Both the position numbers and the translations under genes were made by a program. This document shows positions 19,557 through 30,438 of a DNA stretch of 64,000 nt, piece by piece (within the stretch, counting starts at the first letter, position 1; each line of letters starts with the position of its first letter). The DNA comes from Leishmania donovani. Taxonomy: Eukaryota; Euglenozoa; Kinetoplastea; Trypanosomatida; Trypanosomatidae. Under the pieces are notes generated by a model. The model made no database searches. It saw only the letters and a list, made by a program, of their open reading frames with translations, and was not told the DNA's origin. The stretch covers positions 781,660 through 845,659 of the forward strand of contig NC_018259.1 in the NCBI RefSeq assembly GCF_000227135.1, in the 5' to 3' direction.

Positions 19557-21002
19557 ACGTGAACGAGCTCGCAAGCACGCGCACACCGGCACACGCGGGA
19601 TGAGCAGCTGGGGCAGTGGCGGGAGGGAGTTCACTACTAAAACAGATAATACTGTGGTTTGCACACACCGCCGCTGAGAGTGGCAAGCGAAGAGAAAAAT
19701 GTAAAGTGGAAACAGAACGGAGGAGCAGTGGCGCGATGGGAGCGCGTATACAGGAGAGTAGATGATGAGTGGGTGGCAACAGCAAAGGAGCCGACGAACA
19801 GAGAGACAAAAAGAGAGACACGCACGGCAGCAACAGATCGATGGGGACACGCCAAATCGCGAAACGGGCAAAGAATCTTCTGGATGACGGCTTCACGTGT
19901 TTTGACGCAGCAGCACAAGCAGAGGTAGTAGAGCTAGGCCTTTTTATCGGTTGGCTGTTCTTCTTGTTCAAGGGCAAACGAATAGGGGGAATAAAGGGAT
20001 ACCAAACCCATGGAGACGCATGTGCTCATTCACATGGTATGTGTATGCGTGGGTGTGCGGGTGGGGAGGGGGGGTAGATGAATAATCAGAGGCGGAAGTA
20101 TAATCAGAAGAGAGCATCGAAACAGAAGGTGGAACTGATGAGCCTGGTAGAATGGCAACCTGCAGCACATCTCGACCGGCGATTTGCTTAGGTATGGAAG
20201 GAGTAGAGAAGGTCCTATAGCGAAAAGACAGACACGAGCGCATACGACGGAGTCGCATTCGATCTGCTGCTCCCGATGTAGTACCCCTGACAGGCCTTTG
20301 CACAGGCGCAGTGCTACGTCAGATCTCCTCACACCGCGGTACTGTTTGGCTTTTTCGGTTTCGCTGCAGGTCCTCATGCTCAGACCCACCTATAGACACG
20401 CACACGCACACCACAACTTTGAATGCAATAGTTCCAAAAGCAGTCCAGATAGCGAGAGCGCGAGACACACCGCACACAGGGTTTCAAAGCAGGAAGGCGC
20501 GTGGAAAGATGCGGGCACCAACAGAAGAAGAAACGACTGCACATGATGAGTACGGTTACACATGGAAGAATGAAAAACAAAACAATATATGTATATATAC
20601 ATACATAAAGCGAAAAACTCTCACAAAAATGGCATACACATCCTCAGCAGCGGCCTGTCTGCGCTGTTATGCGTGCGCGTTTCACTGCCTAGTCAGTTGC
20701 GGTGGTGCCTCGCGTTCCGTAATTCATGAGATGTTGAGCGGTTTACTCGCACGGTCTCACCATCACACCCGCGGAGACGAGGGATTCAAGCAAAGAGCAC
20801 ACGAAAGGGAGGGGGCGCAAGGCAGAAGAAAAGTCAAGGAAAAGAGCTCGTGAGGAGAGCGGAACGGCAGCAGCTAGCCAGAGAGAGAGGTGTGGTAACA
20901 ACGCAACAGTTGCGAGAACGAACGCCAGAGCGTCAGAAAGGGGCGGGCGGGGGCGGGGAGGTCCCTCGCATACACCCTCCTCTATCTGTCGCCGACGCCC
21001 CT
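19557..21002. other. Spacer between the 966-residue protein gene and Rab2
   Basis: No supported gene. It has G-rich blocks near 20056-20076 and 20938-20962 and a TATA/CATA microsatellite at about 20584-20606. Confidence 0.6.
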
Positions 21003-23903
21003 CTATTCGTCTGCCCCCTTGCTCGCGTCGATACGCCCACTCATATCATCCTCTCCGCAAAACGCATTTGCCAGTCCCCCGCCCTTGGGGTACTTTTGAA
21101 AGATGGACTGCCGGCTTGATGCGGGACGTGTTGTGCACGTCGCCAGATACCTGCTGAGTCGCTGGATGCTATGCCGCATTGCAGCGCATTTCTCCTCATC
21201 CTGTGTTACATCAATGCAGGGTGGCTGTACCAGCGATGAGTTGGCCGTTACATCGCCGCTGTTGCCGCCGGTATCGCGCTTCCCTTCCGTGCCTTTAGCG
21301 TGATCGCGAGGGAAGGCACAGTTTTTAGAAGGTATGCTGCGCAGTAAGCTCTGCAGCAGCTGAACGGTGCGCGCATCTGCCAGATCTTCCACCGACTCCC
21401 CCAAGGCAGCCGTCGAGCCGGCCACCGACGCTGCCAGGGAGTCTGCGACACGGCTGGCACTGCGCTTTGACTCGGCAACAGTGCTGCTGTGGCTGGCGTC
21501 AGTGTGTGACCCCAGCCGCGGCAGCGCGACTCGGCCAGCCGCATCATCCGCGGCGGCGGTGGCATCCATGATCGCGTACGAGGATGGGTGGCGGTGAGCC
21601 GAGTCAAAAGAGATGAAGCTGGGCGGGTGCGAGGTCGGCGCCCGCGCTGCCTCCATAGCCAGATTGCGGCCTCCGCTCCCCAGGTCTTCCGATATCGAGG
21701 CGCCCACACGCGAGAAAGAACGCCGCTGCTCTGCTGAACGCCCTTGAAGCTGTTGTTGCTGAGGCTGATGCTGCATCATCACCTGCTCTGCACGCTGGCA
21801 TAGGTACTTTTTGCGGACATACGGGTTGCACCACGAGCGAGCAACGCGCTGCTCAATGAGTCGCAGCGACAATGACGTCAGTGGCTGATGAGCGCGCGCG
21901 CAGATGGAAGCCAGTGACAGAGATGGCGTGCTTGGCGACGAGGTGGTCAGCGGCCGTGACGCGGCATCACTTCTGACTCTGAAACTCCACTTGCCTCCTC
22001 GGTGAGAATTACGCAATGTGGACGAAGGCCGCGCCGTGATGGCTTTCGTCACCTCCGAGGAGGAGGCTTCCTCTGTCGTAGCGGCGATGAGGCGAGCCTC
22101 GGCGCATGGGGGAGGCGCCGTGGTGTACGGAAATGAAATACTAAGACTGCTATCGGGCACCATCGTTCCAGCTGCATCCACATTAGGTCCCGCGTGCATC
22201 AGCGTCGGCTCCAACACTTTCACATTAGGGGCGGAGAAGTACACTAGCGCCGCTCCACTGCCGATCCCCTCCAGTGAGCTCGACACCCGAGAGGCGCCAT
22301 CACCGTAGACGGAGTCTCTGCGGTGAAGTAAGTGCGCCTCCCAGAGGTAGCAGCGCCGGCAAACCTCGCGAAGACGATGCAGCACCGACACCTTCGCCTC
22401 CTCCACTGCCTTCACCTTCTGATCATGCGCAGTTAGCGACTCTCTCAAGAGGAGCGCCTGCTCGCGCAGGCTGTTCACCTCGTACGCGCCGCCATCAAGT
22501 AAAGCCGCTTCGCCCAACTGGAAGTGACGGAGATGCCGCTGCGCCGTGTCAAGGCAGCGTTCAGCCTGCGCAAACCACTTCTGCAGTGATTCCAGGTGGG
22601 GGAGCAGCACCACTGGATCCGCGCGTGAGCGGAAGGTTGTCGCGACACACACTTCGTCCGCGATATGTGCGATGCAGGCAATGCTGTCGCTGAGGTACTC
22701 CAGTGTGACAGCAAACGCGTTCGTGCTGAACATTTGCAAAGGTGCAGGGGGGCGGTACGCCGCGTCCTGCTCAAGCCACGTCGACCCTGGCAGTTCTGTC
22801 GCTGTTGTGCCCCTCCTGACGCTTCTGCCAACCGTCGAGTACTGGGCCACAAAAGGTGCATGGTGAGTGTCGAGCATCTCCTTCAAGGTCGACCGCAGCT
22901 CTTGAATCATTTCCACCTTCCTTTTCGCCTCCGTTACAGAGGCAGGGTGCCGGTTGGCATTGTCATCCGTCGCTAGGCCGCCAAAGTCCACAGCCGTGAG
23001 CGCTTTAGAGGGCTCATCTGCCTCCTCGACGGAGGTTGAGTAGCTCCTTTGGGTCAAGCGCCGCTCCACGTCGGCGGTAGCCTCCTCGCTGAGCTCCAGG
23101 ATCGCCTGCTGTATCCCGCGCATCTTGATCAGGGTGTCGCTCTTCTCCTGCGCCTGCTGCTTTAGGTACTGCTTGATGTCCAAGGCCCCCTCTAACGCTA
23201 GCCCGATATCGACATCTGGAAACGGTGTAGGGTCGTTCTTGTCGGGTGATGCCGCGGCAGCATCGACTGGCGACGCTGGATTGAAGGAAAGGCCAGGTGT
23301 AGATGGCGTATCGCCAGCAGTTTCCACCCTTGCCTTCGACGCTGCCTTCTCGCCCGCCGCTTTTGCGTCCTCAAAGCCCGCTACGCTTCTCGGATTCGTC
23401 TGGGCCTGCTGAAACGGTTGCGGCTGCTGCTCCAAAAGCTTCTGCCGGCCACGGTACGCCTGCGACAGCAGCCGCTGCTCCTCCTCCATCTGTACAACAT
23501 CCTGCACCTGACGGCGCATGCGCGCGGAGAGGGCGGCCGCCTTCTGCACGATCTTTCGCCTGCTCGTATATCCGGCAAGCAGCGCAGCACCCGTGTACGC
23601 TGGAGGCGCCGGGGAGGCGGTCGAGGGCGACGACATCAATAAACTGTCAGGCGCTTCCGTGGGGCCGGCAAAGCTGACCGCGGTACCGCCGGCCGCGATT
23701 GCATATGGAGGGATCGTCGTCTTAGTCGCAGTGCTACCATGTGCCTTCGCTGGCTGCAGTGGCCATCTCTGTGCATGTGCAGATACTGCAGAGCCAGGAC
23801 CTACAGAAAATGGGCGCAGCGTTTGAAGCGAGCCATCGCCGTGCCGGGGCTGCGTCGAACGCTGAACAGATGCGTGCTCAGCGGCAAACGGAGCCTTTTG
23901 CAT
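21003..23903 (-). CDS. Large protein of unknown function
   Basis: A 966-residue product with strong G/C third-position bias throughout, so clearly coding. The N-terminal 110 residues are Pro/Ala/Thr-rich. A charged helical segment follows at about 110-150 (SRRKIVQKAAALSARMRRQV). The middle (about 240-520) is predicted mostly helical, with AQEKSDTLIKMRGIQQAI, LDIKQYLKQQ and KVKAVEEAKVSVLHRLREVC. The last 400 residues are Ser/Ala-rich with islands such as RLIEQRVARSWCNPYVRKKY. There is no transmembrane segment or catalytic motif that I recognise. It could be a cytoskeletal or flagellar scaffold, but that is only a guess from composition. Confidence 0.85.
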   Translation of the reverse strand: MQKAPFAAEHASVQRSTQPRHGDGSLQTLRPFSVGPGSAVSAHAQRWPLQPAKAHGSTATKTTIPPYAIAAGGTAVSFAGPTEAPDSLLMSSPSTASPAPPAYTGAALLAGYTSRRKIVQKAAALSARMRRQVQDVVQMEEEQRLLSQAYRGRQKLLEQQPQPFQQAQTNPRSVAGFEDAKAAGEKAASKARVETAGDTPSTPGLSFNPASPVDAAAASPDKNDPTPFPDVDIGLALEGALDIKQYLKQQAQEKSDTLIKMRGIQQAILELSEEATADVERRLTQRSYSTSVEEADEPSKALTAVDFGGLATDDNANRHPASVTEAKRKVEMIQELRSTLKEMLDTHHAPFVAQYSTVGRSVRRGTTATELPGSTWLEQDAAYRPPAPLQMFSTNAFAVTLEYLSDSIACIAHIADEVCVATTFRSRADPVVLLPHLESLQKWFAQAERCLDTAQRHLRHFQLGEAALLDGGAYEVNSLREQALLLRESLTAHDQKVKAVEEAKVSVLHRLREVCRRCYLWEAHLLHRRDSVYGDGASRVSSSLEGIGSGAALVYFSAPNVKVLEPTLMHAGPNVDAAGTMVPDSSLSISFPYTTAPPPCAEARLIAATTEEASSSEVTKAITARPSSTLRNSHRGGKWSFRVRSDAASRPLTTSSPSTPSLSLASICARAHQPLTSLSLRLIEQRVARSWCNPYVRKKYLCQRAEQVMMQHQPQQQQLQGRSAEQRRSFSRVGASISEDLGSGGRNLAMEAARAPTSHPPSFISFDSAHRHPSSYAIMDATAAADDAAGRVALPRLGSHTDASHSSTVAESKRSASRVADSLAASVAGSTAALGESVEDLADARTVQLLQSLLRSIPSKNCAFPRDHAKGTEGKRDTGGNSGDVTANSSLVQPPCIDVTQDEEKCAAMRHSIQRLSRYLATCTTRPASSRQSIFQKYPKGGGLANAFCGEDDMSGRIDASKGADE

Positions 23904-25337
23904 GCCTCCTCGCCAAGTTCAGCGGCAGCCAAAGAAGTAATAAAAGAACTCCTCACGAACTGCTTCCTGCCAACAACTGTAGAAACGCGTATGCCTTCGT
24001 ATGCATACATTCGTGCCTGATAGCGCGTGACAGCACAACGATCACAGGCACACCGAGAAGCAACGATTGAGTGCGGAGTGGTTGCCGAGCAGAGACCAGC
24101 TAGAGAAACAAAAGAAAAGCAGAGACACTCTGAAAGGCAACAGCAAGCACCAAGTCGTGCAGCGACTCGTGCACCACGCACATACATACACGCACGCGAG
24201 CAAAGGTGAAAGAACACCGTTCGACCGAAGCGGTCGCAGAGAAGCCAACAGCGAGCAGCGTACCACCGCCTAACAAGGTCCAGGCAATGAGGTGCCGTAA
24301 CCGCACGCCACTTGCCGCGGCTTCTTGTTTTCTTTTGACCTAGGTTTGCTTGTTCTCGTGCACGAGCCACTCGTACTCTGCTGAAAACCTGCGCACTGCA
24401 GCGCGCCAACGTACAGTGGCTGTCGCAGATAACCATACTAGCAATCAACAAAAGACACAGACGAGAAAGTGAGCATCATCGTCTTTGCCGTATCGACCTC
24501 GTCTCTGGAGTGCCAATGCGCCAAGAACACTCACACGCACGCAAGCTGTACGCCACCTTTCCGCTTCCGACGCGCTCCCCTTCTCTGCCATAAAGCATGA
24601 GTCACTCTCCAGTCTACCCCTGGCCCGTCACAGGCACCGCATCGCCTGGTGCGAAGCAGCGTGAGACACACGTGCTACAGCAATGCGCCGACTCAGCCAT
24701 CTGAGCATGGCCTCTGCCTCAAACTCTACCCACCACGGCCGCCTCGCAGGCCGACTCGCAGGCCGCTCCCCCATCATGCCGGTCGCCGCACGGTGTGTGT
24801 CCACCATCAGGGATGGTACTCGGGCTCCCCACACCAGTGGGCAGTTAGGGCCGGGCGTGGGATGCGTTGGAGCCGCGATGACACTCTGCCTAATCATATG
24901 GGTTAGTGCAAGCGGGCGCACCGTCGCAGAGCGCTCTGACGCGGCGCCGTGCAGAGCCTGGCCGTCCACATCAGTCGCGATGCATCGCTCTGGCCTTCCC
25001 CCACGCCGTAGGCACTCAACCCTGTCACCACCAGAGGTGGCTGTGCATCGGAAGGGGATAGGGAGGCTGCCTGGCTTCACCACACGGAGTGTGGCTAGTG
25101 AAACCTGAGATACCACACACTGGGAGGTGTCCCTTGTCACGAGGAGCACACGCGGTCGTGAAAAGGCAAACACTCATCAACAGGAGCCCACAAAAAAAAA
25201 ATAGAAAGAACTGAATGAGCCGGCTTTGCTGCCACGCACACGCGTAAGGTCACCACCACCCACCTCAGGCACAGACCGCGGCGCCCTCCACTTAGGCGAC
25301 AACACTACCTCCAGCCTTATCTGTTGATCTTTGCGAC
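23904..25337. other. Spacer with repeat copy B
   Basis: Presumed 3' UTR of the small membrane protein gene. It contains dispersed repeat copy B (listed separately); otherwise there is no coding frame or RNA gene that I can support. Confidence 0.6.
24597..25143 (-). mobile_element. Dispersed repeat copy B (SIDER-like)
   Basis: A complete-looking copy of the same element as copies A, C and D, in the transcription sense. It starts at the shared CATGAGTCACTCTCCAGTC and, unlike A, includes the terminal CACACGGAGTGTGGCTAGTG and GATACCACACACTGGGAGGT segments also seen in C. Differences from the other copies are single bases by eye. Confidence 0.65.
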
Positions 25338-25613
25338 CTATTTATCTGCGGAGGCACTCTCGATCTCCTGCTGCTTGTGATACGGATTAAAATGCTTCGG
25401 CATCGACGACACTGACGTCATCATGGGGGCGCCGCTGGCCCCGCCTTGGCCGCCGAGTTGATGCTGGCGCAGCCGCTCCGCCTCACGCATCCGCTCTTCC
25501 TTTAAGTTATCCACGACGGTGCGCAGCTGGGTGGTGGAGCGGCGATTCCATGCAGTGAGGAAGATGATAGCCACCGAGCCCCAAAAGTAAATCTTGCCCG
25601 CAGTGAGACGCAT
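25338..25613 (-). CDS. Small single-TM protein, unknown function
   Basis: A 91-residue product, MRLTAGKIYFWGSVAIIFLT at the start, with one N-terminal hydrophobic segment (about residues 8-21). A basic/charged helix follows (TVVDNLKEERMREAERLRQH), then a Gly/Met/Ser-rich tail ending ASADK. The plan of a short N-terminal membrane anchor with a charged helix resembles small mitochondrial or ER inner-membrane accessory proteins, but no family is recognised. The open frame extends above the ATG only through a TTG, and a possible splice AG lies at 25648-25649, so the ATG at 25613 is preferred. Its coding composition differs clearly from the flanks. Confidence 0.7.
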   Translation of the reverse strand: MRLTAGKIYFWGSVAIIFLTAWNRRSTTQLRTVVDNLKEERMREAERLRQHQLGGQGGASGAPMMTSVSSMPKHFNPYHKQQEIESASADK

Positions 25614-26299
25614 GTTCGTGATGGGGTGGTTTCCGCGCCTATTCGAACTGAGAAGCAACCACGGAGATGGTTATGGGGCGGAGAAGTTCGAGCTCAGTGA
25701 CTCCTTAGCAAGCCTGGCACTTGCCGTGTCGCCTCGATCGGCGGCCCCCGCAATGGCAGACTGTACATGAACGATGAGGTGAGGAAGGATGCGCATGCCG
25801 CGTTCGCGTCAGCAGCGTCGCAAAGCCGTAGCGGGAGTGAGACCGGGGCATAGAGGGAGAGCGAGGAGGAAGCGCGAGAGACACGATACGAGCACAAAGA
25901 GAGATCGACGGACAAGAAGGAAATAAGGTATTGGTGTGCGACGTGCAGACGCCATCATGCTCGAGCTGGACGAGGTACCCGCGGAGGGACACCTCTGTCC
26001 GCGCGCATCAGCGACGACTATCACGGTGCACTCGCACGGGCGAGGCAAGCGTACACTTCGTTACAAGGAGGCCAAACAGAAAAGCGCCCTTGTGTAACGC
26101 GGGAAAGCGGGGGAGTGGATCATCGTTTGCCGGTGGAACAAAGCACATGTTCCAATAATGAAAAAAAAAAAATGCAGCGCCGCAACGACGAGGCGGAGCA
26201 TCCGACCCGTGTGTGCCTTCCCGTGGGTGTGTGTGTTTTGCATCTGATTCATTCACACAAGTCTAAACCTTATCGAAAAGGACATGCGCAACGGCGTCC
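25614..26299. other. Spacer between the ABC transporter and small TM protein genes
   Basis: No supported gene. An A-run lies at about 26160-26172. This is presumably 3' UTR of the ABC transporter. Confidence 0.6.
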
Positions 26300-28531
26300 T
26301 CACCGTGCCTCTGCTGCGCTCGCCGACAGGTCGATAACTTTGTCCGCCACCTCCGCCACACGGCGATCGTGGGTCGAAATGAGAATCGTCTTGTGATGGG
26401 TGTCACGCAGCTCCTTGATAGTCTCCAGCAGCACCTCCACGGCGCTCCGGTCGAGTCCGGTGGTAGGTTCATCTAGGAGGACAAGCGAGTAGTCGTCCGT
26501 CCGCGCCAACATTCGAGCCAAGACAATGCGCTGCAGCTGGCCACCGCTGAACTGCGGGTGGTCGACACTCTCGATGAAGGTGCTGAACGGGTTGCTCAGG
26601 AAGTCTGCGCAGCCGCTCTTAACCGCTGCGTCCGTGACGCGCCGCTGCAGCTCCGCGAAAGTCGCTGCGGCAGTGGGCAACTGAGGAACGCCACTCGATG
26701 GCATCGTGGGTTTTAACGCACTTGCTTTAGCTGTACCACTGCCAAAGCTGGATAGGCTGGTGAGCAAGATGTTTTCTGCCACCGTGCCGATAAAGATGGC
26801 GTGTTGCTGCTCCAATAGCACGGCGCGACGCTGCGTGCGCACCGTGCCTGTGTGAGGCCGCACCAGACCACACAGAAGCCGCAGACAGGTGCTCTTCCCA
26901 CAGCCACTGGGGCCGTAAAGGACCGTGATGCCTCCAACAAGAGCCGTCAAGCTCACCTGCGACACGCCGTTATTGTGCTGACTGCCCATGGCGGTGCTCA
27001 GCTGCTGCTCCCACGAGGCAACGGCGTCGCCTGCGCCAGCGGCGCCACCAACCTCGCTGAAGAAAGCCGGCACCGCTGGATACGAGAAGCTGACGTGGTC
27101 CAGAGCTACCTCTGCTGTGGGGGACTCCTGCACGTCGACCACGGCCAACTCCAAGGCCGCGGTGCAGCCCTCTCCCGCGGTGCAGCCCTCTCCCGCGGTG
27201 CAGCCCTCTCCCGCGGTGCCCGCGAGCGGCTCCGAGTACCAGCGCAGCATCGCATCCAATGTCTTGAGGCGCCCGAGTGTGGCGCGCAGCTGGCTCACTG
27301 CGGACGAAAGCGACGCGAGCGTGTTTACAAACGATTGGAAACACGCAAAGTACAAGATTGTGTGCCGCATGCCGAGCTGACCCTTCTGCTGGTAGTAATT
27401 CGACAGCCCAAGCGCCACGACCAGGATGAGGCGGGTGAGGCCGGAGCTGACGGCGGCGTAGCCGTGGATGCTGCGGTTTAGACCGTTTGTCAGCCGCCAC
27501 AACTGCGCCGATCGGTCTGCCATGCGGTCCAGCACGAACTCGCTGCAACCGAAGACCAGCACGGTCTGACTACGCTGCAGGATGTTCGCGATGTACGCCT
27601 GCACGCTCGCCTCCTCTGCCGTGACGCGGCTGCCCTGGCGGTGCAACGAGATCCCTTGAAAAAAGAAGAGACACTGAATCCCCACCACCCCGACTAGAAT
27701 GATCAGGGTGAGTTGGTAGGACAGGAAGAGCATTACGGCAAAGAAGCCCACAATGTACATCACCTGCGAGAGCACGTTCGTGAGCAGCTCGCCGGTCGTG
27801 TCGCTCAAGGCCCGTCCACTGGCGGTGATGAGCTGCGCCAGCTTCACCGCGTTCACGATTGCGACGCGCTCGGGGTGCGGAGTATGAAGGATGCGGTGCA
27901 CGCTATCCTTCGTCAAGGCATTTTGCGCTCCCGATCCCGCGTAGTACGCGGCAAGGTGAGCGAGCAGGGAAGTGAAGTGGTAGCATATGATCGCCACTGC
28001 CATGAGGAGGCAGCGGCAGAGAATCCCTTCGACGTAGGGGGATAGCGACGCCGCAGGCTCTGCATCATCTCTGACGACGACGGCACTGCGAAGAAAGGCG
28101 AAGAGCATTGGAAGCAGCGGCTTGAAGATGCGCTCGCTGAGCGGACCAAGGCCTAGGAAGAAGAGCCGATCCCCTCCAGCTCCCGCGCCGTCTGCGGGCA
28201 TCCCGAGTCCCGGCGCCGCCGTTGCTGCCTCCAGTGATGTGGCGCTAGAGCTCTCCACAGTGTGCGAGACACCGTCTATGGTCTTTGTGGTCGCCCTCAT
28301 GCCGTATGATACTATCTCTTCGGCGAGGGCGGGAATCGAAATGCTCAGCAGCGTCGCACAAGCCATGAAGAGGCCGGACACGAGTATGACGCGCAGCTGG
28401 CATGTCATGTAGCTGTAGGCAAACCGCAGGAGCTGCAGCGTACCGACCGCCTCACTCTCCGAGGCCGTCGTTGGAGACGACAACACGCGTGCCGGTGGTG
28501 ACCCTGACTCTGGGTGCTTCGCAGAGGACAT
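26300..28531 (-). CDS. ABC half-transporter (exporter type, ABCB-like)
   Basis: A 743-residue half-transporter. The membrane domain spans about residues 30-420, with hydrophobic segments such as VILVSGLFMACATLLSI, GILCRCLLMAVAIICYHFTS and VMYIVGFFAVMLFLSYQL, plus the exporter-type cytoplasmic loop with EEASVQAYIANILQRS. The nucleotide-binding domain has Walker A GPSGCGKST (about 541-549), a Q-loop region LLEQQHAIFIGTVAENI, the signature FSGGQLQR (about 660-667), Walker B SLVLLDEPTTGLD (about 680-692) and H-loop STHDRR (about 718), so ATPase competence is expected. It would work as a homo- or heterodimer. The substrate and membrane cannot be told. An in-frame hexapeptide repeat lies between the two domains. 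Confidence 0.9.
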   Translation of the reverse strand: MSSAKHPESGSPPARVLSSPTTASESEAVGTLQLLRFAYSYMTCQLRVILVSGLFMACATLLSISIPALAEEIVSYGMRATTKTIDGVSHTVESSSATSLEAATAAPGLGMPADGAGAGGDRLFFLGLGPLSERIFKPLLPMLFAFLRSAVVVRDDAEPAASLSPYVEGILCRCLLMAVAIICYHFTSLLAHLAAYYAGSGAQNALTKDSVHRILHTPHPERVAIVNAVKLAQLITASGRALSDTTGELLTNVLSQVMYIVGFFAVMLFLSYQLTLIILVGVVGIQCLFFFQGISLHRQGSRVTAEEASVQAYIANILQRSQTVLVFGCSEFVLDRMADRSAQLWRLTNGLNRSIHGYAAVSSGLTRLILVVALGLSNYYQQKGQLGMRHTILYFACFQSFVNTLASLSSAVSQLRATLGRLKTLDAMLRWYSEPLAGTAGEGCTAGEGCTAGEGCTAALELAVVDVQESPTAEVALDHVSFSYPAVPAFFSEVGGAAGAGDAVASWEQQLSTAMGSQHNNGVSQVSLTALVGGITVLYGPSGCGKSTCLRLLCGLVRPHTGTVRTQRRAVLLEQQHAIFIGTVAENILLTSLSSFGSGTAKASALKPTMPSSGVPQLPTAAATFAELQRRVTDAAVKSGCADFLSNPFSTFIESVDHPQFSGGQLQRIVLARMLARTDDYSLVLLDEPTTGLDRSAVEVLLETIKELRDTHHKTILISTHDRRVAEVADKVIDLSASAAEAR
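27163..27216 (-). repeat. Three exact 18-bp tandem units within the ABC transporter gene
   Basis: Units at 27163-27180, 27181-27198 and 27199-27216 are identical and encode three TAGEGC hexapeptides in the linker between the membrane and nucleotide-binding domains. Because the units are perfect, copy number may be polymorphic. Confidence 0.9.
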
Positions 28532-29831
28532 GGCAAAGAGCGCTGCACAGATAAAGCGGGTGTGGGTGCGGGTGCGTCATTGGATGTCAGTCTGCAGAGA
28601 GGCAGCAAGAGGATCAAGAACAGGAAAAGCACAAAAGCAAAGGCGGCAAGGGAGTAAGCAGGGAGAAGGTGACTGGAGCGCATGTGCCAGTCCGTCAGAG
28701 GCATCTCGTTGGCCAGGCGGGCGCCGGGCGGCGGCGCAAACGCAAGGGAAGAGATGGTCCGCCAAAGCACGGTGAATCAGAAGGTTCTTGCTTACCCACC
28801 GATAAGTGTGAGCATCAGCGATGCTGCATGATCGGGGGGGGGGGAGTATGCACGAGCACACAAAAAACGCACACACCAGAAAGCCCCATGACGACGTGCG
28901 TTGCTGTTCTTGTTTATTAGTTGCATGTCGTTGTCCTCATGCGCCCATGAATCTCTTCGTTGTCGCAGAGTCAGCCTATGCAAGACACGCACGTACAGCG
29001 TGGGGCGCTTTCTTCTTGCTAAAAGGGGCGCTGCGCGGCTGCTGCATGCGTGAAGCCCTCTTTTCTTGGAAAAATAAAGCATGACCCCCGAGTCCCGCGG
29101 GAGAGAAAGAGACACAGGCCGACACTTCCGAAGCGAGGAACGGCAACATTGCCACACACCTATCCACACGCGCACATGCACACATACACGCACGCCCATC
29201 AGGGGTATCAGAAGGTAAATAATGGTATCATGATCACGAAGTGAGTCAATCGCAAATTGCTATGTCGATGTCAACGCATCATACCCTGTGCATCGTGCGT
29301 ATTGTGTGCCTGTCTGTTTGCGCGTGTGTGCCTTGCACAAGAGACGCCAGACATTCAGCTGCATTCCTTTGCGGCATTGATCTGCCATATGGGCACAGCA
29401 AGCACGTCGAACAGGGTGCGCCGCCTCTCCAGCACCACGACCACAAAACTCGACCTTCCACCCTGGCGCAAGCCGGCTCATATGTCATCGTAGCCGTCGT
29501 CTACTAGTAGGCGATAAAGCAATGCGAAGAGGCCTCAGAGAACTGAGGCCGCTCCTCTCGCGTCACCATCCTGTCCTCTGCATGCTCTCCTCCCATCTTT
29601 CATCCACGCGAAAGGGCATTCTCAAGAGCCGCTAGAGGTGAAACGTCCGCAGACGATGCAAAAACCAGTGCGCAGGCGTACACCACCGAGACACAAACAC
29701 AGACACATCGCGCGTACTCAGAATATAGGCAGGTGAGAGCTTCCCTCTCCTTTGCCAGCGTGCGTGAGAGAGGCGGGAGAGAGATGGAAGAAGCGGGAGA
29801 GTGAGTTGCTCCGAGGTCCTTAGCGAGTCCG

Positions 29832-30438
29832 CCCCATTCGTCCAAGCCCATTCGACTGCTGAAGTGTGTTCAGCTGCGCCGCGGACACGGAGGCCATGCC
29901 AGCGCGAATAGAGAGCGTCCTCTTGTACAAGAGCGCAGATGCGCGTATACGATGTGTTTGCTTGTCCTGGCGAGGCTTCCGTGCCACCTGCCCTTCTATC
30001 TTCCTGTCCCACCGGGTGGAGACGTGAAGGGGAAAGTCGGGATGGGAGGTGGGACGTACTATAAAGACATAAACCGTAGAAGTGANNNNNNNNNNNNNNN
30101 NNNNNNNNNNNNNNNNNNNNNNNNNNNNNNNNNNNNNNNNNNNNNNNNNNNNNNNNNNNNNNNNNNNNNNNNNNNNNNNNNNNNCCCCATTCGTCCAAGC
30201 CCATTCGACTGCTGAAGTGTGTTCAGCTGCGCCGCGGACACGGAGGCCATGCCAGCGCGAATAGAGAGCGTCCTCTTGTACAAGAGCGCAGATGCGCGTA
30301 TACGATGTGTTTGCTTGTCCTGGCGAGGCTTCCGTGCCACCTGCCCTTCTATCTTCCTGTCCCACCGGGTGGAGACGTGAAGGGGAAAGTCGGGATGGGA
30401 GGTGGGACGTACTATAAAGACATAAACCGTAGAAGTGA
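29832..30438. repeat. 254-bp duplication flanking an N gap
   Basis: 29832-30085 reappears as 30185-30438, with 99 N between. The left copy ends exactly at the gap and the right copy begins exactly at it. This is the signature of two contigs with overlapping ends placed side by side rather than merged. Confidence 0.85.
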
